This document shows, piece after piece, positions 13,840-22,432 of a stretch of DNA of 40,566 nt. The number at the start of each line of letters is the position of its first letter. Within the stretch, counting starts at the first letter, position 1. The notes under the pieces are model-generated. The model made no database searches, was not told the DNA's origin, and saw nothing but the letters and a program-made list of their open reading frames with translations. A program made the position numbers and the translations under genes. Source of the DNA: a virus; the IMG/VR virus record IMGVR_UViG_3300036832_001280, positions 1 to 40,566 of that record, one strand, 5' to 3'.

Positions 13840-15207
13840 ATGGCTAACAATTTGCTCACCATGAGCTACATCACGAACGAGGCTCTCGTCGTGCTGGAGA
13901 ACGAACTGGTGATCGCAAACCGCGTTGAGCGTCAATACTCGAACGAGTACGCGCAGACCGGTGCGAAAATCGGTAACACCTGCAACGTCCGCCGCCCGCC
14001 TCGCTACCTCGGCACTTACGGTCCACCGTTGAACGTCGAGGACAGCAACGAGACCTATACGCCCGTGGTGCTGAACTATCAGTTCCACGTGGACGTGCAG
14101 TTCACCACACAGGACCTCGCGCTCTCGATGGACATGTTCAAGAAGCGCATCCTGCGTCCGCAGATCGCGGCGATTGCAAATCGCATCGACTCGGACACGT
14201 ATCAGTACGCGTTCCTGAATACCGCGACCAACGTGGGCGTGCCGGGTGTGCAGCCCGCCTCCTACAAGCTGTTCTCCGACGGTCGCGCGTATCTTGCGGC
14301 AGAAGCCTGCCCCACGGAGGGCGAGAAGAATTGCGTGCTGGATCCGATCTCGATGTCCGCCGCTACTGATGCGGTCAAGGGGCTGTTCAACCCGCAGGCG
14401 AAGATCGGCGAGTACAACGAGAAGGGATTGGTTGCTCGCGAATTCGCGGGCCTCGACTGGTGGGAAGATCAGAACGTCGCGACCTACATCACAGGTCCAG
14501 TCGGCACCGGCACGGCGCAAGCAGTGGCGACCGTCCCCGCAGGGACCGCGCTTCTCACCTCAGGGTGGGCGGCATCCGGCACATTCCAGACCAAAGGATG
14601 GCAGGCCTCGACCGCTGTGTTGAAAGTGGGTGACACGATCCAGATCGCAGGTGTGTTCCCGGTCAATCCGCAGAACCGGTTGCAGTATGGCCGCACGCCG
14701 AAGCAGTTCGTCGTGTTGCCGCCGGGTGGCTTTCAGACTCCACCCAATGGTGCTGCGACGACCGGTATCTTCTTCGCACCGGCAGCGCTTGCGAACGGCA
14801 GCTTCAATCCGCTCACGGGGTTGTATACCTCGGATGCGGGTGGACTGCTCACGCTCGTCATCGGTGAGGCGATCATCTCGGGCGGGCAATTCCAGAACGT
14901 GAATGCAGCACCCGCTGCCTCCGCAGTCATCACCATCAATGGTGGCTCGGGTGCCGCGAATGCCAACATCGCGAGCCCGCAAGGATTGATCTTCCACAAG
15001 TATGCGTACGCTCTCGCGTTCGCCGACTTGCCTCTGCCGCAGGGTGTGGAGATGGCGGTGCGTGCTTACGACGACGAAGACGTGGGCATGTCAATTCGCT
15101 GTGTCACGCAGTACTCAATTAACAACGACAGCGAACCCACAAGGGCAGACGTCCTGTACGGACCCGCGTCGTTGTATCGCAGCCTCGGGCTGCGAGTGAA
15201 CGGATAA
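13840..15207 (+). CDS. Major capsid (coat) protein, P22 gp5 type
   Basis: 455 aa. AGGAG (13829-13833) precedes ATG 13840. The N-terminus has LLTMSYITNEALVVLEN, then GAKIGNTCNVRRPPRYL, followed by YQFHVDVQFTTQDLALSM and GLDWWEDQNVATY, features of the P22-coat family (PF11651). The middle, about residues 215-385, is Gly/Thr-rich and beta-prone, as for the inserted domain of P22 coat. The end has GVEMAVRAYDDEDVGMSIRCV. It builds the icosahedral HK97-fold shell. Terminator and downstream gene suggest strong separate expression. Confidence 0.92.
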   Translation: MANNLLTMSYITNEALVVLENELVIANRVERQYSNEYAQTGAKIGNTCNVRRPPRYLGTYGPPLNVEDSNETYTPVVLNYQFHVDVQFTTQDLALSMDMFKKRILRPQIAAIANRIDSDTYQYAFLNTATNVGVPGVQPASYKLFSDGRAYLAAEACPTEGEKNCVLDPISMSAATDAVKGLFNPQAKIGEYNEKGLVAREFAGLDWWEDQNVATYITGPVGTGTAQAVATVPAGTALLTSGWAASGTFQTKGWQASTAVLKVGDTIQIAGVFPVNPQNRLQYGRTPKQFVVLPPGGFQTPPNGAATTGIFFAPAALANGSFNPLTGLYTSDAGGLLTLVIGEAIISGGQFQNVNAAPAASAVITINGGSGAANANIASPQGLIFHKYAYALAFADLPLPQGVEMAVRAYDDEDVGMSIRCVTQYSINNDSEPTRADVLYGPASLYRSLGLRVNG

Positions 15208-15220
15208 AGGAGAACACAAC

Positions 15221-15697
15221 ATGCCTTCTATCAATCCAGGTCCGGCAGTTACCTCGACGCAATCGAGCGAAGCGGTGCTGACACCGGTCAATACTCTCGG
15301 CACTACGGCTCCACCGCAGGCGGCAAACCAGTTGCGACTCATGGGATCCGCACGCGGGGTGCCGGTGAGCAACCTCGGCGATGCAGCGCTCATTCAAATC
15401 ATCAACACCTCCTCATGGTTGCCCGTCAACATCGTCACGGCGAACGCACTCGTCAATGGTGTCTCGGGCACGATCGCAACCGCATCGATCGGTCTATTCA
15501 CAGCAGCGAATGCGGGCGGCACGGCGATCAAAGCAGCAGCAGCACTGGCGGGTAATACCAGTCAAGCGGCAGGCGTGGTCGCGGCAACAACTGTGGTAGC
15601 AGTGTCTCAGACCGTGCAGAACATCTACGTGAACGTGGCTGTGGTTGTCGCAGGCGGCACCGTGGACGTATTCCTGTACGGCTACGATCTGAGCTGA
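15221..15697 (+). CDS. Possible head decoration protein, 158 aa
   Basis: ATG 15221 follows AAGGAG (15207-15212). Ala/Val/Thr-rich, beta-prone, without charged runs (ALIQIINTSSWLPVNIVTANA). C-terminal half is two strands with GGTVDVFLYGYDLS. Position directly after the coat gene and before a terminator suggests it is made in large amounts with coat. Decoration or head-fibre protein is an inference. Confidence 0.55.
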   Translation: MPSINPGPAVTSTQSSEAVLTPVNTLGTTAPPQAANQLRLMGSARGVPVSNLGDAALIQIINTSSWLPVNIVTANALVNGVSGTIATASIGLFTAANAGGTAIKAAAALAGNTSQAAGVVAATTVVAVSQTVQNIYVNVAVVVAGGTVDVFLYGYDLS

Positions 15698-15729
15698 AAC
15701 AAACAACTTCGCGACTTGCGTTGTCCGTT

Positions 15730-15758
15730 AGGCCGGGACTTCAGACCGGCCTTTTTAT
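15730..15758 (+). terminator. Rho-independent terminator after capsid genes
   Basis: AGGCCGG (15730-15736) pairs with CCGGCCT (15746-15752) over a 9-base loop, followed by TTTTATTT. Lying inside the late operon, it would lower expression of neck and tail genes relative to coat, unless Q-modified polymerase reads through. Confidence 0.85.
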
Positions 15759-15773
15759 TTGGGAGACACTTTT

Positions 15774-16118
15774 ATGCCGGGACCAACGACTGTCCAACGG
15801 GGAAACATTCCCCTAGGAATGATCATCAACGTGCCACTGGTGACCGTTCCGAATCTTGCGGCGAATAGCACCGCATCTCAAGTGATCACGGTGCAGGGAC
15901 TCCTGCCGGGAGATGTGATCACGTGGAATCAGCAATCGGTAGTGGCGGGAATTTCAGTAGAGAATGCGTTCGTGAGTGCGATCAACACGCTCACCATGTT
16001 GTGGTCGAACACCACCGTTGCGGCGGTGAACGGCACAGCTCCGCAATCATTCCTCTTCATCGTGCAGCGACCCGAAATGTCTGGAGGCGTTAGCTCTCTT
16101 CCTAGCGCTGTCGTGTAA
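15774..16118 (+). CDS. Small virion-module protein, 114 aa
   Basis: ATG 15774 lies 7 bases after GGGAGA (15761-15766); an upstream TTG at 15759 is less likely. Beta-rich, Val/Thr/Asn-rich, no charge clusters (LVTVPNLAANSTASQVITV). A central helix-like part holds Trp (NTLTMLWSNT). Similar in style to its two neighbours. Possibly a decoration or head-tail accessory protein. No family recognised. Confidence 0.6.
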   Translation: MPGPTTVQRGNIPLGMIINVPLVTVPNLAANSTASQVITVQGLLPGDVITWNQQSVVAGISVENAFVSAINTLTMLWSNTTVAAVNGTAPQSFLFIVQRPEMSGGVSSLPSAVV

Positions 16119-16483
16119 TGGAAACGCGACGGTTTTATCCGCTCTACGCGCCGAGTGCGGGTAGTGCGCCAGGACAGCTCCTGCCATCGACCACCATTGC
16201 CGCCACGGTTGCCGCAGCGGCGAACACCATTCCTTTCGCCGGAGTCGTCTCTGGCAATTCGATGGTGCAGATTCAGATCTCGAATCAGACGACTGCGTGG
16301 GCGTTCGTCAATTTTGGTGTGGTCGGCTCCATCGTCGCAGCAACGCAGGCCGCAGGCTATCCAGTCGCGCCGGGGGTAAGCGTCATCGTGTCGGTGGCGG
16401 CTGAGGTGAATGGCGCGAGTGTGATCCTGGCGACCGGCGGCACCGCAGGGAATGTGACCTTCACACGAGGTGAGGGCATCTAA
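16118..16483 (+). CDS. Small virion-module protein, 121 aa
   Basis: ATG 16118 shares its first base with the previous stop. Starts METRRFYPLYAPSAG, then long Ala/Val/Thr-rich strands (VQIQISNQTTAWAFVNFG). The end is GGTAGNVTFTRGEGI. Beta-sandwich-like composition typical of phage surface proteins. No family recognised. It is followed after 3 bases by the gp4-like gene. Confidence 0.6.
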   Translation: METRRFYPLYAPSAGSAPGQLLPSTTIAATVAAAANTIPFAGVVSGNSMVQIQISNQTTAWAFVNFGVVGSIVAATQAAGYPVAPGVSVIVSVAAEVNGASVILATGGTAGNVTFTRGEGI

Positions 16484-16486
16484 ACC

Positions 16487-17461
16487 ATGGCGACCACAGC
16501 GCTCGATCTCATCACAGGCGCGCTGCTCAACATCAACTCCTACAGTCCTGGGGAGCCGCTCAACGCGAGTGATGGGCAGACCGGCCTCAATGTTCTCAAC
16601 GATCTTGTCGATTCGCTCTCGAACGAAGAATCGTTTGTCTACACGCAAGCGGAAACCGTTTTCCCGTGGATCAACAATCAGTTTCAGTACAGCGTTGGTA
16701 ATCCGATCGGCGGGACATTTCTTGGCACCGTGACCGGCGGATCGAACGTCATCACGGGCGTGACCAACATCCCGTCGAACTTGAAAGTGGGCGCGTACAT
16801 CACGGATCTCGCGGCGGTGATTCCGACCGGCAACAATTTGGTGCCGGTGCCGACCACCGTCACAGCGATCGGCGTCAACACCGTGACCCTGTCCGCTCCC
16901 GCGACCGCTACACCTGCGAACCCCGATCAGTTGACCTACACCGTTCCAGGCGACATCGTCATGCCGCGTCCATTGCATTTCCGCAATGGCTTCAGCCGCT
17001 CCACCACCTCCTCGAATGCCAGTCTCGATTATTACTTTGAGATGGTGAGCTTTGATCGTTACAAGGAGGAGCTGCTGAAGAACATCAATGGTCCGTGGCC
17101 GATCATCGCGAGTTACCAGCCGACCTTCCCGTACGGAACGCTGTACGTGTATCCGAATCCCAACTCAGGATACACCGCACATGTGTTCACCGATCTGATC
17201 ATCAAATCGTTTGCGTCGCTGAATTCTGCGTACTCCTTGCCGGAAGGGTATACGCGCGCGCTCAAGACTCTGCTGTCACTTGAGCTGGCACCGATCTACG
17301 GCAAGCAGCCTGCGCCGGTCCTCTTGACCAATGCGAAGGCGGCGCGCGAGCTGCTGAAGGTGACGAATGCAAATCCGGTCGTGACCTTGCGCTTCGATTC
17401 ATCCCTGGTGCGCGCGGATACACCGGATCGCTCTTGGATCATGCATGGCGGTTTCCGCTGA
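16487..17461 (+). CDS. Head completion / tail accessory protein, P22 gp4-like
   Basis: 324 aa. The N-terminal helical part has TALDLITGALLNINSYSPGE and DGQTGLNVLNDLVDSLSNE, the usual beginning of gp4-like adaptor proteins that plug under the portal. A Thr/Val/Pro-rich insertion follows (about residues 75-155). The C-terminal half has PWPIIASYQPTFPYG and YTRALKTLLSLELAPIYG, again family-like. gp4 is the first protein to bind the portal after packaging and helps hold the DNA in. The stop shares a base with the next ATG. Confidence 0.75.
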   Translation: MATTALDLITGALLNINSYSPGEPLNASDGQTGLNVLNDLVDSLSNEESFVYTQAETVFPWINNQFQYSVGNPIGGTFLGTVTGGSNVITGVTNIPSNLKVGAYITDLAAVIPTGNNLVPVPTTVTAIGVNTVTLSAPATATPANPDQLTYTVPGDIVMPRPLHFRNGFSRSTTSSNASLDYYFEMVSFDRYKEELLKNINGPWPIIASYQPTFPYGTLYVYPNPNSGYTAHVFTDLIIKSFASLNSAYSLPEGYTRALKTLLSLELAPIYGKQPAPVLLTNAKAARELLKVTNANPVVTLRFDSSLVRADTPDRSWIMHGGFR

Positions 17462-19197
17462 TGTTCAAGGGTGGAGATTTCGGTTTCGTCGGCGACTCCT
17501 ACCAAGCACCGATGACGCTGCAGGATGCACAGGACACGATCAACTTCTATCTGGAGAAAGAACCGGATGAGAAGAACCCGAAGATGGCGAATGCGCTCCT
17601 GGCGGCTCCTGGGCTGAACGCTGTCATCAACTCGATGGTCGCGGGTCCGGTGCGTGGGCTTTGGGTGCTGCCGGGTGGACAGACCGCGCTGTGCGTTGTC
17701 GCGAACATTGTCTATCTCATCAAGATCATTGCGCAGGCCACGCAGACGACGCCACCCGTGTTCAACGCGACGCAGGTGGGCACACTGCTCACCAACGTGG
17801 GCCCGGTGGTCATGCGCGACAATGGTGTTGCGAACCCCTTAGGCGGCGGCTATTGCGTGCTGGTCGATGGCACCTACGGTTACGCGTATGCGCTCTCTGG
17901 GACGCCACAGACGACCGTATTCACCGGGACCTTAACCCTCGGCTCTCCCGTGATCACCCTTCCCGGCACGCTGCCGCCGGGGCTCATCGCGAGTTCCACC
18001 GGCACGTTGGTCTCGGCCTCGGGATTCATCCCGGCAGGCACGCGCATCGGCTCGGTCGATGGCAATGGGCTCACCATTGCGATGACGGCGAATGCCACGG
18101 GCAATGCGGCCTCGGACACGATCACCTTGAGTGTCGCTGCCTTTGGCCGGATCACCGATCCTGGGTTCTTAGGCGCGGATAGGATCCTCTTCATTGAAGG
18201 GTGGCTGATGTTCAATCAGCCGGGAACGCGCACCTTCTACACGACCGGGCCGACGCCTTACTCGATGCTTTTCCCTGGTTTGTTCTTTGCGCTGAAGGAT
18301 TCCTCGACCGACAATTTGGTCACGCTGATGGAGAACAATCGCGAGGCGTGGCTGATCGGCGAGCGCACCACCGAAGTGTGGTTCAACGCGGGCGGCGCAA
18401 CGTTTGCCTTCCAGCGCTTGCCGGGAGTGGGTCCGCAGATCGGTTGCGCGGCGGTGCATTCGATTGCGCGCGCCGGGGCGCAGCTCGTGTGGCTCGGGCG
18501 CAATGAGCAGGGCCAGAACGTCGTGGTCTGCACCGATGGTTACTCCTGGGCGCGGATCTCGACGCATTCGATCGAGCATGCGATCAGCCAGTTCAACATC
18601 GTCTCCGATGCGATCGGCTACGCGTATCTGGAAGAGGGGCACCTGTTCTACGTGCTGATCTTCCCGACGGCAGACAGCGCGTTCGCCTACGACTTCATCT
18701 CGAACACCTGGGCGAAGCGCCTGTCGTGGGACTCCGCGAATGCGGTCTATCACCGGCACCGCTCGAACTGTTTCATGGACATGGGCGATGTGCGATTGGT
18801 CGGCGACTATCAGAACGGACAGCTCCTGCAGATGAGCCGCAAGTTCTACACCGACAACGGGCAACCGCTGCGCGCTTTGCGGCGCACGCCGCACGTGTGG
18901 TCCTCGCAGAACCGCGAGCGGCTGTTCTTCGCGCAACTGCAGATCGAGTTCACGCCGGGAGTGGGACTGCAGGTGGGGCAGGGGCAGAACCCGCAGGCGA
19001 TGCTGCGCTGGTCGGATGATGGTGCATTCAGTTGGTCGAACGAACACTGGACCACCATTGGCAAAGCGGGGGAGACCAAGAACCGCGCGATCTGGCGACA
19101 GCTCGGGCGCGCGCGGGATCGGGTGTGGGAAGTGGTGATCTCGGATCCCGTGCCGCGCGACATCATCGGCGCAACACTCTTTGCGGAGGCTACATGA
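17461..19197 (+). CDS. Packaged-DNA stabilisation protein, P22 gp10-like
   Basis: 578 aa; ATG 17461 overlaps the gp4-like stop by one base, preferred over the upstream ATG 17434. N-terminus: FVGDSYQAPMTLQDAQDTINFY, then NALLAAPGL, the opening found in gp10-type tail hub proteins. Gly-rich beta-propeller-like repeats follow (RILFIEGWLMFNQPGT, REAWLIGERTTEVWFN, AQLVWLGRNEQGQNVVV, SFAYDFISNTWAKRL-type blades). gp10 sits below gp4 and carries the fibres or spikes. Position and sequence agree. Confidence 0.8.
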   Translation: MFKGGDFGFVGDSYQAPMTLQDAQDTINFYLEKEPDEKNPKMANALLAAPGLNAVINSMVAGPVRGLWVLPGGQTALCVVANIVYLIKIIAQATQTTPPVFNATQVGTLLTNVGPVVMRDNGVANPLGGGYCVLVDGTYGYAYALSGTPQTTVFTGTLTLGSPVITLPGTLPPGLIASSTGTLVSASGFIPAGTRIGSVDGNGLTIAMTANATGNAASDTITLSVAAFGRITDPGFLGADRILFIEGWLMFNQPGTRTFYTTGPTPYSMLFPGLFFALKDSSTDNLVTLMENNREAWLIGERTTEVWFNAGGATFAFQRLPGVGPQIGCAAVHSIARAGAQLVWLGRNEQGQNVVVCTDGYSWARISTHSIEHAISQFNIVSDAIGYAYLEEGHLFYVLIFPTADSAFAYDFISNTWAKRLSWDSANAVYHRHRSNCFMDMGDVRLVGDYQNGQLLQMSRKFYTDNGQPLRALRRTPHVWSSQNRERLFFAQLQIEFTPGVGLQVGQGQNPQAMLRWSDDGAFSWSNEHWTTIGKAGETKNRAIWRQLGRARDRVWEVVISDPVPRDIIGATLFAEAT

Positions 19198-19538
19198 GTA
19201 CGGTGCAGTATCGGCAGCCGCCGACCTACACAGAACAGATCGCGACCGGACAGCGCAACAATCAGAATTGGTATCGCTACTTCACGCAGGCCGAACTTGG
19301 CACGCCACCGAGTGGCGAAGTCACGCTATCGCCCGTCAGCTCCCCGTTCGCCTACACCGCACCGTCGAAGGGATTCGTGATCGTCTCGGGCGGCACGGTC
19401 ACCTCGATCATGTTCTCGCGTACGCAGAACCAGTTCTATCTCACCGGGCAGACCTCGGGAATGTTTCCCGTCTCACAGAACGATGTGCTGAAGGTGACGT
19501 TCACGGCAGCGCCCACCATGGTGTTCGTGCCGACATGA
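19194..19538 (+). CDS. Small tail-module beta protein, 114 aa
   Basis: ATGA overlap with the gp10-like gene. N-terminus YRQPPTYTEQIATGQRNNQN, then a beta body with SPFAYTAPSKGFVIVSGG and FSRTQNQFYLTGQTSGMFPVS. This organisation is familiar from small proteins after the neck genes in podoviruses. P22 has its tail needle gp26 at this position, but this protein is too short and lacks coiled coil. Its role in the tail is unknown. Confidence 0.65.
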   Translation: MSTVQYRQPPTYTEQIATGQRNNQNWYRYFTQAELGTPPSGEVTLSPVSSPFAYTAPSKGFVIVSGGTVTSIMFSRTQNQFYLTGQTSGMFPVSQNDVLKVTFTAAPTMVFVPT

Positions 19539-20353
19539 ACCAGCAAGTGACCACAGCGGACGCGATGGAGCTGATTGGCCGCTACGGTCAGGGCTTGTCG
19601 CAGGTGGCGTGCAATTGCATTCACATGTTCGCGCCGGGGATCTACGTGCGCCAAGTGCAGATGCCTGCGGGATCCTTGATCGTCGGACATCTGCACAAGA
19701 CACCGCACCTGAATATTTTCTTGAAAGGGCGGCTGACCTTGATCAATGACGATGGCTCGCGGCTTGAACTGACAGCGCCGATGATTTGCGTGGCGAATCC
19801 AGGGCGCAAGATGGCTTACATCCACGAGGATTCGACGTGGCTGAATTTGCACGCGACTGACATCACCGACGTCGTGACGCTGGAGGCGTTGTATTTGGAG
19901 ATGGATCCATCGTTCATCGAGCTGCAGAAGAATTTCACCATCGATCGTCCGCTCGATCGACAGGACTTCGACAACTTCATCTGGGAGCGCGGCTTCAACG
20001 CAGAGCAGATTCGCGACGCGACAGAGGAGCAGATGATGTTCCCGTGGGGACCGTACAGATTCAAAGTGGATGCCTCCGCGATCGAGGGCAAAGGACTGAT
20101 CGCAACCTGCGACATCTGCGAGAACGACGTGATCGCGCCGGTTCGCCTCGATGGAAAGCGCACACCTGCGATTCACTGGGTGAATCATGCGCGCAATGCA
20201 AACGCCAAGATCGCTGGGTCGGCAGACAGTGACGAGTTGTATTTGGTCGCGCTGCGCGATATCGCAGGATCGTTGGGCGGCATGGATGGAGAGGAGATCA
20301 CCATCGACTATCGCGATGCCATCAAATTCTTCAACATAGGACGCGTGCAATGA
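19535..20353 (+). CDS. Cupin-like plus SET-domain fusion protein, 272 aa
   Basis: Starts at ATG 19535, overlapping the previous stop by 4 bases. Residues about 35-125 look like a cupin barrel: MPAGSLIVGHLHKTPHLNIF with His52, His54 and His58 as possible metal ligands, a GRLTLINDDG turn, and His106 later. Residues about 172-262 fit a SET domain: EGKGLIATCDICENDVI, NHARNANAKI (Asn217, His218) and GEEITIDY (Tyr259), the three key SET motifs for cofactor and lysine binding. SET enzymes methylate protein lysines using S-adenosylmethionine. The pre-SET cysteines of eukaryotic forms are absent. It sits between neck and ejection genes, and could modify virion or host proteins (inference). Confidence 0.7.
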   Translation: MNQQVTTADAMELIGRYGQGLSQVACNCIHMFAPGIYVRQVQMPAGSLIVGHLHKTPHLNIFLKGRLTLINDDGSRLELTAPMICVANPGRKMAYIHEDSTWLNLHATDITDVVTLEALYLEMDPSFIELQKNFTIDRPLDRQDFDNFIWERGFNAEQIRDATEEQMMFPWGPYRFKVDASAIEGKGLIATCDICENDVIAPVRLDGKRTPAIHWVNHARNANAKIAGSADSDELYLVALRDIAGSLGGMDGEEITIDYRDAIKFFNIGRVQ

Positions 20354-21105
20354 GTGGCGTATGGATGGGAGCTGCCGCTCTCGGGGGCAGTGCCATCAGC
20401 GGGATTTCCTCGCTGATCGGCGGCGGACAACAGGCGAGTGCTGCGCGCCATGCGGCGGATGTGCAGCAGCAGATGTTCAACACGCAGCGCGGGGATCTTG
20501 CGGGCTATCGGCAAATGGGTGGCGCGGCCTCCGCGCAGTTGAACTATCTGCTGGGCCTCGGCACTCCCGGCGGGACCGGCATGAAGACCAATCAGTTTGG
20601 GATCAAGACCTCGGATCCCAATGGTCTCAACGTCGCTGACTCAAGTCCCTACGGTGGATTCGGATCGCTCTTGACACCCTTCTCTGCCGACATGATGAAG
20701 CAGTTCTCTCCCGCGTATCAGTTTCAGATGCAGCAGGGACAGCAGGGGATCCTCGGCCAGGACAACACCAAGACCGGCGCGCTCTCAGGTTCAGCGTTGA
20801 AGGACTTGGTCGGCTTCAATCAGAACTATGCGAACACCGCATTCAACAACGCGTTCACGCAGTACAACGAGCAGCAGCAGAACGTGTTCAACCGGCTCTC
20901 GGGTGTCGTGAATACGGGCGAGTCGGCATCGAGCAATCAGGCGACGGGTGGCTCGACGTATGCGGGGAACATCGGACAGAGTTTGACCGATGTCGGCACA
21001 GCGTTGGGTGCGGGCACGGTCGGTTTCGGCAATGCGTTGTCGAGCGGGATGAATACCGCTGCGGCGATGCCGTGGCTCAACGCGTTCATGAAGAAGCAGG
21101 CCTGA
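20350..21105 (+). CDS. DNA ejection-type protein, P22 gp7-like position, 251 aa
   Basis: ATGA overlap with the SET gene. The N-terminus has a Gly/Ala/Ser-rich hydrophobic helix (AAALGGSAISGISSLIGGG) followed by a Gln-rich amphipathic helix (AADVQQQMFNTQRGDLAGYR). Such a start is typical of phage ejection proteins and of gp14-like internal proteins that insert into the envelope. The rest is Asn/Gly/Gln-rich (FNQNYANTAFNNAFTQYNEQ). First of three consecutive likely ejection proteins. Confidence 0.65.
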   Translation: MSGVWMGAAALGGSAISGISSLIGGGQQASAARHAADVQQQMFNTQRGDLAGYRQMGGAASAQLNYLLGLGTPGGTGMKTNQFGIKTSDPNGLNVADSSPYGGFGSLLTPFSADMMKQFSPAYQFQMQQGQQGILGQDNTKTGALSGSALKDLVGFNQNYANTAFNNAFTQYNEQQQNVFNRLSGVVNTGESASSNQATGGSTYAGNIGQSLTDVGTALGAGTVGFGNALSSGMNTAAAMPWLNAFMKKQA

Positions 21106-21106
21106 C

Positions 21107-22432
21107 ATGGCTATCACTCCCGTCGGCAACACTGGGAAGACGCAAGACCCCTTCGCGTCGATCAATAACATTCTCGGCATCGCGGGCAAGGCGCAGGAGC
21201 TGAAAGTACAAGGACTGCAGTTGCAGACGGCGCAGGACTTCCAGAATTTCAAAAACAATTTCAAGCCAGAGAAGTTCATCGGACCCGATGGGACGGTCGA
21301 TGATACTGCCGTGTACCAAAGCCCGGAGTTCACCTCCTTAGGACCGGGCAAGCAACTCGCGCAAGGCTGGGTTCAGGAGATGAAGACGGGGCAGCTCGCG
21401 AACAAGACGAGTCTGCAGAGCTTGGACTTCAATGATATCGCGGAGATGCGTCGCGGGCTCGGGGCTTATGCGGATGATGCCGACATCATCCATGACACCA
21501 AAGACGGGCGCGACAAAATCGCCGACTACTACAAGAATTTCGGCGCGGGGAATCCGAACCGGCAAAAGATCGCGAATAATTTTGGAAGCGTTGTGCTGCA
21601 CGCGCCGAAGGGCAAACTGGGTGATGCGCTCTACGCGCAGCAGCTCATGGCGGAAGACGCTGCCAAGCAGTGGGAGCAGCAGCATCCGCAGCAGGTGACG
21701 AACGCGAGGAACCAACTCCTCAATCGCGCACCGCGCACGGGTGAGATCAGCATGGCACCGGGATCCGGCGCACCTGGAACTTCTGCCGATATCAATCCGC
21801 CCAGCTCGGCGGTCGCAGGGGAGACGACGCGCACGACCGGCGGTGCCAGTCAGGATATTGAACTCTCGAACAAGGTGGCCGGGTGGCAGCGCGATGCGAG
21901 TGCCAACATCGACAACTACGATCGCATCGTGGCGCTGTCGAAAGATGTCCAGCAAGGCAAGCTCGAACACAAACTCGGTTCAATGATCGGTTCACTCGGT
22001 TCTACCTACAACGATGAGCGGGCGGAACTGGAGCAGCATCTCGGCATCATTGCGGGACGTCTCACGGAGCGCTCGGGATCCGACTCGCGTGCGGCGGAAG
22101 CATTGAAGCAATTGCCGACAGCCGATTCGCCGACGAAAGTCATTGCGAATTCGATGGACTTTTTGAAAGGCATGTCGCGTCAGGATCTCGCACTCGGTCG
22201 GATGAGGGAGGATAACTCTCATCGCACGAGGGGAGGGATGAACGGATGGCAGGGAGAGTTCGCGCATGCCACGGGTGCCGCGACACCGCTGATGCATGAG
22301 TTCCTCGCGCAGAAGAGCCGACAGGCACAGCACGAATTCCTGCAGCGGCATTGGGACAATCCCAAAGACGCGGGACTTTTTCTAGACCATCTGCGCGAGG
22401 TTCAAAAGAGGGACCCGCATGTCTTCCAATGA
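21107..22432 (+). CDS. Ejection/internal virion protein candidate, 441 aa
   Basis: Starts 1 base after the previous stop. Mostly helical, Gln/Lys/Asp-rich, with a Ser/Pro/Thr-rich linker around residues 205-245 and helical segments on both sides (DIELSNKVAGWQRDASANI). No enzyme motif was found, including no lysozyme-type Glu motif that I can identify. Position corresponds to P22 gp20. It overlaps the next gene by 14 bases. Confidence 0.6.
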   Translation: MAITPVGNTGKTQDPFASINNILGIAGKAQELKVQGLQLQTAQDFQNFKNNFKPEKFIGPDGTVDDTAVYQSPEFTSLGPGKQLAQGWVQEMKTGQLANKTSLQSLDFNDIAEMRRGLGAYADDADIIHDTKDGRDKIADYYKNFGAGNPNRQKIANNFGSVVLHAPKGKLGDALYAQQLMAEDAAKQWEQQHPQQVTNARNQLLNRAPRTGEISMAPGSGAPGTSADINPPSSAVAGETTRTTGGASQDIELSNKVAGWQRDASANIDNYDRIVALSKDVQQGKLEHKLGSMIGSLGSTYNDERAELEQHLGIIAGRLTERSGSDSRAAEALKQLPTADSPTKVIANSMDFLKGMSRQDLALGRMREDNSHRTRGGMNGWQGEFAHATGAATPLMHEFLAQKSRQAQHEFLQRHWDNPKDAGLFLDHLREVQKRDPHVFQ

